Assembly (NCBI GenBank): GCA_946644025.1
Contig: CAMPCG010000089.1
Location: 1 to 9,474, forward strand
DNA: 9,474 nt
Reading direction: 5' to 3'
DNA from: an uncultured Prevotellaceae bacterium
Lineage (GTDB): Bacteria > Bacteroidota > Bacteroidia > Bacteroidales > Bacteroidaceae
Notes under the pieces: model-generated
The model's input: only the letters and a program-made list of their open reading frames with translations
Database searches by the model: none
Told to the model about the DNA's origin: nothing
Translations under genes and position numbers: made by a program
In this document: positions 1 to 5,039 of the stretch, in pieces
Numbering within the stretch: position 1 is the stretch's first letter
How the letters are laid out: each line of letters begins with the position of its first letter

Positions 1-14
1 TGGGCTGGGCTGGG

Positions 15-33
15 GCTGCGACGGTGTCGCAGC
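15..33. other. Short perfect hairpin after the nucleotidyltransferase operon
   Basis: GCTGCGAC and GTCGCAGC form a perfect 8-bp stem around a GGT loop, 12 bases beyond the stop codon of the minus-strand nucleotidyltransferase. There is no T-tract on the minus-strand side, so it is not a classical intrinsic terminator. It could still help end the transcript or protect its 3' end. The outer flank at 1-15 is a G-rich TGGGC repeat. Confidence 0.35.
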
Positions 34-45
34 AAAGGGGAACGG

Positions 46-801
46 TCAGGAGAAGAGGCGCAGGGCTTCGTGGTAGGTGTCGAGGCTGCCAATGTCGAAG
101 CGACCGGCGGTCATGGGCCATGCGTGCATGGTGGTGTGGCTCACCATGTAGTGGGCCAGGTTGCCGGGGGCGTCCTTTCCGCAGCCGTTCTCCACGGCGT
201 GGCGCACGAGGTCGAGGTCTTGCTTCATGTAGATGTAGAAGGGGGGCACGGCCCAGTGGCTCTTGGGCTCCCGCGGCTTCTCCTCCATGCCGAGCACGCG
301 GTTGTCCTGGTCCAGCTCTACGACGCCTGTCCGCTGCAGCTTCTCGAGGGAGGGCTGCTCGTGGCACATGATGCACGACGTGCCTTTCTCGCGGGCGAAG
401 TCGACGAACTCCTGGAAGGAGAAGAAGAGGAGGTTGTCGGCGGCGACGACGAGGAGGTCGTCGTCCAGCTTGCGGTTTTCGGATTTGCCGTTTACCGTTT
501 CGCCGATAGCCAGGAGCAGGTCGCAGACGGCGCCCAGGCGCGTCTCGTTGGTCTCGGTGCCGTCGTCGACTATGGTGACGGGCTTCTTGTAGCTCTGCCC
601 GTCGGCCCACTGCTGGAAGATGGGTGCAAACTTGTGGTTGGTGACGATGATGTGCTCGTCAATCTCGGCAATGCGGTCGATGTCGTCGAGCATTCGCCCA
701 AGGATGGTGCTCTGGCCAATCTTGAGCAGCGGCTTGGGAAAGTTCTTCGTCAGCTCTCCCAGGCGGGTGGCATATCCTGCCGCAATAACTATATTCTTCA
801 T
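46..801 (-). CDS. Sugar-1-phosphate nucleotidyltransferase (NDP-sugar pyrophosphorylase family)
   Basis: This 251-residue protein belongs to the NTP_transferase family, cytoplasmic enzymes that join a sugar 1-phosphate to a nucleoside triphosphate to give an NDP-sugar and pyrophosphate. The N-terminus holds the nucleotide-binding signature AAGYATRL and the FPKPLL motif with its conserved lysine. VVAADNLLFF near residue 120 supplies the metal-binding aspartate. VLGMEEKP and the late GRFDIGSLDTY segment match the sugar-binding part of the family. No C-terminal left-handed beta-helix is present, so it is a stand-alone catalytic domain. I start it at ATG 799-801 because MKNIVIAAG is the usual family N-terminus; the open frame extends to 864 but only across repeat-like spacer. 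It lies 64 bp downstream of the sugar kinase on the same strand, so it probably uses that kinase's product. Neither nucleotide nor sugar specificity can be read from the sequence. Confidence 0.85.
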   Translation of the reverse strand: MKNIVIAAGYATRLGELTKNFPKPLLKIGQSTILGRMLDDIDRIAEIDEHIIVTNHKFAPIFQQWADGQSYKKPVTIVDDGTETNETRLGAVCDLLLAIGETVNGKSENRKLDDDLLVVAADNLLFFSFQEFVDFAREKGTSCIMCHEQPSLEKLQRTGVVELDQDNRVLGMEEKPREPKSHWAVPPFYIYMKQDLDLVRHAVENGCGKDAPGNLAHYMVSHTTMHAWPMTAGRFDIGSLDTYHEALRLFS

Positions 802-807
802 CTTAAT

Positions 808-861
808 GTCTTTCTGTTTATGTCCTTCTGTTCTTCTGTCAGGGGAAAAGCGTCCTTCTGT
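808..861 (-). repeat. Degenerate ACAGAAGGAC repeats in the kinase-nucleotidyltransferase spacer
   Basis: Read on the plus strand, four copies of GTYYTTCTGT occur at 808-817, 822-831, 830-839 and 852-861, filling most of the 64-bp spacer. On the transcribed strand they read as purine-rich ACAGAAGGAC units ending just before the nucleotidyltransferase start, so they may serve as its ribosome-loading region. The copies are imperfect and unevenly spaced. Confidence 0.6.
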
Positions 862-865
862 CAAG

Positions 866-2008
866 TCACACGAAGCGTGCGCCGTCGTCGGGCCTCACCC
901 AGAACACCTGGAACGTCTTTTCGTATTCGGGGAACTGCTCGAGGTATCGGGCTGTGAGTTCTTTCTCTATCTGCTCTTTGTGTGCGGGGTCCACGAGGGC
1001 TATGCATGCCCCCTTGAAGCCTGCTCCCGAGAAGCGTCCGCCGTAGACGCCGGGCAGCGAGCGCATAATCTCGTAGATGGCGATGAGCTCGGGCGAGCCG
1101 CACTCGTAGTTGTGTATGCTCGACTCGCAGGAGTCGAACGAGAGTTTTCCGAAGAGCTTCATGTTGCCCGTCTCCCAGGCCGTGACGCCCTGTCGCACAC
1201 GCCGGTACTCGGAGTAGAAATGCTCTGCACGTCGTGCGAAGCGTGCCGGCATGGCTATGCGTGTCTTCTCGAACGTGGTCTTGGGAATGTCGCGCAGGAA
1301 GGTCTTGTCGAACGTGCGCAGGGGCTGGTCGGTATAGGCCAGCATGTTCCACGCCGCCGTCTTGCACTCGTAGACGCGCAGGTTGTAGTCTGAGTTGACC
1401 AGCGAGCGGGTCAGTCCGGAGAAGAAGATGCCTATCTCGAAGTCGGCCATGTCGGGGTTGCGCTTGATGACCCGCCACTCGTCTGAGTCGCAGTCGAGGA
1501 AGAGCAGGCCGTCCTTCCGCCCCAGGGCTATGCAGGCCTGGTCGAGCAGTCCGTTGTTCAGCCCGATGTACTCGCGCTCGGCCTCCGACGCAATCTTCAC
1601 CACCTCGAAGGGCTGGAGGGTGATGTTGTTGGCCTTGGCGAAGGCCATGACGTAGGCGATGAGCACTGCCGCCGACGACGACAGTCCGCCCACGGGCAGG
1701 CTGCCCTGTATGACGCCCTCTATGCCGCGCGTCAGCTCGAAGCGCTTGCGCAGCGCGTACTTGGCACCGCGGGCATAGTCGCCCCAGTGGTGCTCCTTAA
1801 CCTGACTGGGCTTGTTGACCTCAAACTCCACGTCGCCCTCGAACGTTCTCGACGAGAGCTTCACCGTGCTGTCTTCCCTGACGTTGAACCACAGGTCTAC
1901 GCCCTTGTCGATGGCAAATCCCGTGACCAGGCCGTGCTGGTGGTCCACATGCGCCCCGAGCGGACAGACGCGGTAGGGGGCGAAGATGTGATACTGATAG
2001 TTGTCCAT
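866..2008 (-). CDS. GHMP sugar kinase, galacturonokinase-like
   Basis: This 380-residue protein is an ATP-dependent anomeric sugar kinase of the galactokinase branch of the GHMP superfamily. The N-terminal substrate signature reads APYRVCPLGAHVDHQHG (residues 10-26), the ATP loop is GSLPVGGLSSSAA (102-114), NGLLDQ (152-157) carries the likely catalytic Asp156, and GRFSGAGFKGACIAL (324-338) is the third GHMP motif. In true galactokinases the first motif reads G-R-x-N-x-I-G-E-H-T-D, with a Glu that contacts the sugar C6 hydroxyl; here that position is Ala19. From memory, the PYRxCPLGAHxDHQ form, WGDYARGAKYAL, SGLTRSLVNSDYNLRV and SSIHNYECG all resemble Arabidopsis galacturonokinase, which makes galacturonate 1-phosphate. 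The likely substrate is therefore a uronic acid such as galacturonate, but another hexose derivative is possible. It is the first gene of an operon with a nucleotidyltransferase and has a good promoter 55 bp upstream. Confidence 0.85.
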   Translation of the reverse strand: MDNYQYHIFAPYRVCPLGAHVDHQHGLVTGFAIDKGVDLWFNVREDSTVKLSSRTFEGDVEFEVNKPSQVKEHHWGDYARGAKYALRKRFELTRGIEGVIQGSLPVGGLSSSAAVLIAYVMAFAKANNITLQPFEVVKIASEAEREYIGLNNGLLDQACIALGRKDGLLFLDCDSDEWRVIKRNPDMADFEIGIFFSGLTRSLVNSDYNLRVYECKTAAWNMLAYTDQPLRTFDKTFLRDIPKTTFEKTRIAMPARFARRAEHFYSEYRRVRQGVTAWETGNMKLFGKLSFDSCESSIHNYECGSPELIAIYEIMRSLPGVYGGRFSGAGFKGACIALVDPAHKEQIEKELTARYLEQFPEYEKTFQVFWVRPDDGARFV

Positions 2009-2062
2009 GTTTGTTTAACGTAATTTAATAGACTGTCGGCCACACGCTCGCGGCTTCGGTTG

Positions 2063-2094
2063 CAAAATTAGCACATTTCCCGTAAACGGCCAAA
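2063..2094 (-). promoter_or_regulatory. Bacteroidetes-type promoter of the sugar kinase operon
   Basis: On the minus strand the -33 box TTTG (2094-2091) is followed by 20 bases and the -7 box TAATTTTG (2070-2063). This matches the TTTG / TAnnTTTG consensus used by the primary sigma factor of Bacteroidetes, with the expected spacing. It lies 55 bp upstream of the kinase start at 2008. Confidence 0.7.
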
Positions 2095-2202
2095 CAACCG
2101 CCCCACGATTAACATCATTAAAGGGAAAAACGGTCCAAAGGGCTGCCCCGCACCACCAATTGCAGCCTTTGAGGCTCGAACGTTGCCGCCGCCGGAACAT
2201 AC

Positions 2203-2270
2203 AAATTAGCTTAATTTTAGTTTATTTATGCTAACACATCGGTCTCCTTCCGTAAAATTAGCTTAATTTT
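2203..2270. repeat. Two copies of an AT-rich palindrome, possible operator
   Basis: AAATTAGCTTAATTTT occurs at 2203-2218 and again at 2255-2270, 52 bp apart, which is close to five helical turns. Each copy is an inverted repeat around GCT: AAATTA/TAATTT in the first and AAAATTA/TAATTTT in the second. The second copy overlaps the putative -7 box of the BACON gene, so a dimeric regulator bound at both sites could control that promoter. No known regulator is recognised. Confidence 0.5.
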
Positions 2271-2271
2271 G
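2264..2271 (+). promoter_or_regulatory. Possible -7 box for the BACON-protein gene
   Basis: TAATTTTG fits the Bacteroidetes -7 consensus TAnnTTTG and lies 58 bp before the ATG at 2330. No TTTG is present at the expected -33 position (around 2240-2243), so the promoter would be weak or dependent on an activator. Confidence 0.4.
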
Positions 2272-2329
2272 CACAACGGCAAACCGTGTCATACCCGACA
2301 TACACAATCACATAAAAACAAAAACGCTT

Positions 2330-2803
2330 ATGAAAACTCTCTACAACCTCCGCCTTTTTGTCATTGCCCTCATGGCCCTGGTGTCTACAGGCGCCTTTGC
2401 ACAGGACGAGCTGCCCATTCCCCTCACCTTCCTGAGCGACGGCGGCACGCAGGACATCAACATCAACGAGTCTAACGTGGCCTGGAAGCTGACCTGCGAC
2501 GCCCAGTGGGTGAAGATAAGCCCTGCCGAGGCCACCGGCCCGGCTAAGGTGACGGTCACCGTCGACGCCAACCCCTCGGAAGAGGAGCGCCAGGCCGACC
2601 TCGTGCTCGACACGGGCTACGGATTCGTCAACCACCTCTTCGTCATCAAGCAGAAGGGCAAGGTGGGCGCCGGCATTTCTGGCCCCGCCGTCTCCAACAG
2701 CCGCCGCAGCAGCGACGTCAGGACCCTTACAGGCATGAAGGTGAACAACGGCAACCTGCGCCGCGGCATCTACATCGTCAATGGCAAGAAGGTGGTGAGG
2801 TAA
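2330..2803 (+). CDS. Small secreted BACON-domain protein with a T9SS-like C-terminal tail
   Basis: This 157-residue protein starts with a signal peptide: two basic residues, the hydrophobic stretch LFVIALMALVSTG, and a cleavage site after AFA near residue 24. Residues of about 35-110 fit a BACON domain, with SDGGTQDININ, the tryptophans in VAWKL and AQWVKISP, a VTVTVDANPSEEERQADLVL strand region and a closing FVIKQKG. BACON domains are beta-sandwiches common in surface and secreted Bacteroidetes proteins, often next to glycoside hydrolases. The C-terminus, LTGMKVNNGNLRRGIYIVNGKKVVR, resembles the last strands of the Bacteroidetes type IX secretion (Por) sorting domain, although shortened. No catalytic domain is attached, so it may be a small exported adhesin, a carbohydrate-associated protein or a remnant of a larger one. 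An A-rich leader precedes the ATG, as is usual in this phylum. Confidence 0.75.
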   Translation: MKTLYNLRLFVIALMALVSTGAFAQDELPIPLTFLSDGGTQDININESNVAWKLTCDAQWVKISPAEATGPAKVTVTVDANPSEEERQADLVLDTGYGFVNHLFVIKQKGKVGAGISGPAVSNSRRSSDVRTLTGMKVNNGNLRRGIYIVNGKKVVR

Positions 2804-2857
2804 CACTGCCCAACAGGTAGTTAAAAATCCTTACCCCGGCAAACTTTCAGCCCGATA

Positions 2858-2889
2858 TTTGGCCGTTTCGCTTTTTATTCGTACCTTTG
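2858..2889 (+). promoter_or_regulatory. Bacteroidetes-type promoter of the lipoprotein-glmM operon
   Basis: TTTG at 2858-2861, a 20-base spacer and TACCTTTG at 2882-2889 match the TTTG-N20-TAnnTTTG consensus exactly. The likely transcription start is a few bases past 2889, giving a leader of roughly 20-25 bases before ATG 2919. This argues against the upstream TTG at 2859 as a start, because it lies inside the promoter. Confidence 0.8.
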
Positions 2890-2918
2890 CGCCCGAAATT
2901 GCAAAACAGGGTAAACGT

Positions 2919-3563
2919 ATGAGAAAAGCAATATCGGCCCTTCTGTCGGTGCTGTGCCTTGTAGGCTTCGTGGCTTGCGACGACTACGAGACCTACGGCG
3001 AGAAGAAGGACAAGGAGCGCGATGCCATCAACCGGTTCATCGCCGATTCGTCCATCGTGGTCATCAACGAGGCGCAGTTCCGCCTCCAGGACAGCACCAC
3101 CAACGTGGAGCGCAACGAGTATGTGTACCTCGACAACAGCGGCGTCTACATGCAGATAGTGCGCCGCGGATGTGGCAAGCCCATCGCCGACGGCGAGAGC
3201 ACGGTGCTGCTCGTGCGCTTCTTCGAGCAGTGCCTGCAGGACACGCTCGCCATCTTCAACGACACGCAGGCCTTCGCTCCCGACTACATGAGCATATCGC
3301 GCAGCGGCTCTACCTACAGCGCCACCTTCACCTCGGGACGCTGGTACAACACCTACGCCAGTTCCTACAACAACACGGCCACGGTGCCCAACGGGCTGCT
3401 CGTGCCCTTCCCCTACATCAACGTGGGAAGACCACGCTCGGCCGACGACGACATTGCGAAGGTGAAGCTCATCGTGCCTCACTCGCAGGGACATACCGTG
3501 GCATCAAGCCGCGTCTATGCCTACTACTACGAAATGACTTTTGAAAAACTTATCGACTTATGA
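2919..3563 (+). CDS. Lipoprotein, probably DUF4827 family
   Basis: This 214-residue protein opens with a lipoprotein signal peptide: MRKAISALLSVLCLVGFVAC, with the lipid-modified cysteine at residue 20 followed directly by the acidic DDYE. In Bacteroidetes, acidic residues soon after the cysteine can mark export to the cell surface. The mature part includes NEYVYLDNSGVYMQIV, GESTVLLVRFFEQCL, a Ser/Thr/Tyr-rich middle (SRSGSTYSATFTSG) and a YYYEMTFEKLIDL end. From memory this fits DUF4827, a Bacteroidales lipoprotein family of about 200 residues with no known function, and the overall strand pattern recalls FKBP-like folds; both points are recall, not a search result. I chose the ATG because it gives a clean signal peptide downstream of a consensus promoter. 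Its TGA overlaps the glmM start as ATGA, so the two are translationally coupled. Confidence 0.75.
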   Translation: MRKAISALLSVLCLVGFVACDDYETYGEKKDKERDAINRFIADSSIVVINEAQFRLQDSTTNVERNEYVYLDNSGVYMQIVRRGCGKPIADGESTVLLVRFFEQCLQDTLAIFNDTQAFAPDYMSISRSGSTYSATFTSGRWYNTYASSYNNTATVPNGLLVPFPYINVGRPRSADDDIAKVKLIVPHSQGHTVASSRVYAYYYEMTFEKLIDL

Positions 3564-4984
3564 CACTCATTAAATCTATCTCCGGCATACGCGGAACCAT
3601 AGGCGGTCGCACAGGCGACACCCTCAACCCCCTGGACATCGTAAAGTTCACCACGGCATACGCCACCTTCATTGCTAGAAATTCTAGAAAGACTAGAGAG
3701 ACTAGAGAGACTGGCAAGATTGTCGTGGGTCGCGACGGCCGCATCAGCGGCCCGATGGTGCGCGACGTGGTCTGCGGAACGCTCGTCGGCATGGGCTACG
3801 AGGTCATCGACATCGGCCTGGCCACCACACCCACCACCGAGCTGGCCGTGCGTTGGCACGAGGCCGACGGAGGAATCATCATCACCGCCAGCCACAACCC
3901 CACGCAGTGGAACGCGCTGAAGCTGCTCAACAGCGAGGGCGAGTTCCTCACCGCTGCCGACGGCGCCGAGGTGCTGCGCATCGCCGAGGCCGAGGATTTC
4001 GACTATGCTCCCGTGGAGCAGCTGGGCCGCGTGGTCCACGACGACACCATGAACCGCCGACACGTGGAGTCGGTGATGGCGCTGCGGCTGGCCGACGTCG
4101 AAGCCATACGCCAACGTAAGTTCCGCGTCTGCGCAGACACCATCAACAGCGTCGGAGGCATCATCCTGCCCGAGCTATTCGAGGCACTGGGCGTGGACTA
4201 CGAGATACTCAACGGCGACTGCACCGGACAGTTCGCCCATAACCCCGAGCCGCTGGAGAAGAACCTGCAGGGCATCATGGACCGTATGCGCCAGGGAGGC
4301 TTCGACCTGGGCATTGTCGTCGACCCCGACGTAGACCGCCTGGCCTTCATCTGCGAGGACGGACGTATGTTCGGCGAGGAGTACACGCTCGTCTCCGTGG
4401 CCGACTACGTGCTGTCATCGCCCTCGGCAGACGGTGCGCCCGTCTGCACCGTCAGCAACCTCAGCTCTACACGCGCCCTGCGCGACGTCACCCAGCGCCA
4501 CGGCGGCACCTACGCCGCAGCAGCCGTTGGCGAGGTGAACGTCACCACGAAGATGAAGGAGGTGGGAGCCGTCATCGGCGGAGAGGGCAACGGCGGAGTC
4601 ATCTACCCCGAGAGCCACTACGGCCGCGACGCACTCGTCGGCATCGTGCTCTTCCTCTCCAGCCTGGCACAGAAAGGATGCACCGCCAGCGAACTGCGCA
4701 AGACGTTCCCCGACTATCAGATAGCCAAGAACCGCATAGACCTCACGCCCGAGACCGACGTCGACGCCATCCTCGTCAAGGTGAAGGAAATGTTCGCACA
4801 GGACCCCGAGGCCCAGGTCAACGACATCGATGGAGTGAAGATTGACTTCCCCACCGCATGGGTTCACCTGCGCAAGTCGAACACCGAGCCCATCATCCGC
4901 GTCTACAGCGAGGCACAGACCATGGACGAGGCCGACCAGCTGGGCAAGCGCCTCATGCAGGTGGTCTATGACTTCCAGAGTTAG
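3560..4984 (+). CDS. glmM: Phosphoglucosamine mutase / phosphohexomutase
   Basis: This 474-residue alpha-D-phosphohexomutase most likely converts glucosamine 6-phosphate to glucosamine 1-phosphate on the way to UDP-GlcNAc for peptidoglycan and other envelope glycans. All four family motifs are present: the phosphoserine loop TASHNPTQWNALK with catalytic Ser111, the metal loop DPDVDR (Asp255, Asp257, Asp259), the sugar-specificity loop GGEGNGG (340-346), and the phosphate-binding RKSNTEP (438-444). The MTLIKSISGIRGTIGG start is typical of Bacteroidales proteins annotated as GlmM, but a phosphomannomutase or phosphoglucomutase role cannot be excluded because the active-site loop is not the E. 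coli GlmM type. Residues 40-51 (RNSRKTRETRET) are encoded by a 9-bp repeat also found upstream of truB, and fall in a loop before the conserved KIVVGRDGR strand. It overlaps the lipoprotein gene by 4 bp. Confidence 0.88.
   Translation: MTLIKSISGIRGTIGGRTGDTLNPLDIVKFTTAYATFIARNSRKTRETRETGKIVVGRDGRISGPMVRDVVCGTLVGMGYEVIDIGLATTPTTELAVRWHEADGGIIITASHNPTQWNALKLLNSEGEFLTAADGAEVLRIAEAEDFDYAPVEQLGRVVHDDTMNRRHVESVMALRLADVEAIRQRKFRVCADTINSVGGIILPELFEALGVDYEILNGDCTGQFAHNPEPLEKNLQGIMDRMRQGGFDLGIVVDPDVDRLAFICEDGRMFGEEYTLVSVADYVLSSPSADGAPVCTVSNLSSTRALRDVTQRHGGTYAAAAVGEVNVTTKMKEVGAVIGGEGNGGVIYPESHYGRDALVGIVLFLSSLAQKGCTASELRKTFPDYQIAKNRIDLTPETDVDAILVKVKEMFAQDPEAQVNDIDGVKIDFPTAWVHLRKSNTEPIIRVYSEAQTMDEADQLGKRLMQVVYDFQS
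3675..3719 (+). repeat. 9-bp tandem repeat inside the glmM coding sequence
   Basis: Five consecutive 9-base units begin with CTRGMAATT-like sequence: CTAGAAATT, CTAGAAAGA, CTAGAGAGA twice, and a diverged CTGGCAAGA. Nine is a multiple of three, so gain or loss of a unit keeps the frame and changes GlmM by three residues (RKT/RET type). The same unit type forms the large array at 8755-8871. Confidence 0.85.
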
Positions 4985-5039
4985 GAGTTTGGAGTTAGGA
5001 GTTAGGAGTTAGGAGTTAAGAGTTAGGAGTTAGGAGTTA
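4984..5039 (+). repeat. 7-bp tandem repeat (GGAGTTA x8) filling the glmM-peptidase spacer
   Basis: Eight head-to-tail 7-base units run from the last base of the glmM stop codon to the base before the peptidase ATG: GGAGTTT, four GGAGTTA, AGAGTTA, then two GGAGTTA. Each GGAG resembles a Shine-Dalgarno core; the last is 3 bases from the ATG and the one before it 10 bases. Changes in copy number could alter the ribosome-binding context without touching either protein. Confidence 0.95.

Larger units (their letters stand above)
2009..2329. other. Divergent control region between the kinase operon and the BACON gene
   Basis: This 321-bp stretch is clearly more AT-rich than the flanking genes and holds no convincing gene. 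It contains the minus-strand promoter of the kinase operon (2063-2094), a pair of repeated palindromes (2203-2218 and 2254-2270), and a -7-like box for the plus-strand gene (2264-2271). A 61-codon minus-strand open frame at 2015-2200 has no family features and overlaps the promoter. Confidence 0.7.

Noticed and set aside
15..33. Intrinsic terminator for the kinase operon
   Set aside because: The hairpin is perfect, but no T-tract follows it on the minus strand, so I list it only as a hairpin.
802..864. N-terminal extension of the nucleotidyltransferase to 864
   Set aside because: The extra 21 residues are encoded by the ACAGAAGGAC repeat spacer, and the MKNIVIAAG start at 801 matches the family.
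70..957. Plus-strand 295-codon open frame opposite the nucleotidyltransferase and kinase
   Set aside because: It is an antisense shadow with Val/Leu/Ala/Gly-heavy composition and no motifs, while the minus strand encodes two clear enzymes.
2015..2200. 61-codon minus-strand open frame in the divergent control region
   Set aside because: It has no recognisable family features, it overlaps the consensus promoter of the kinase operon, and no ribosome-loading region or conservation can be shown.
2859..2918. TTG start for the lipoprotein at 2859
   Set aside because: The codon lies inside the -33 box of the promoter, and the ATG at 2919 gives a clean lipoprotein signal peptide.
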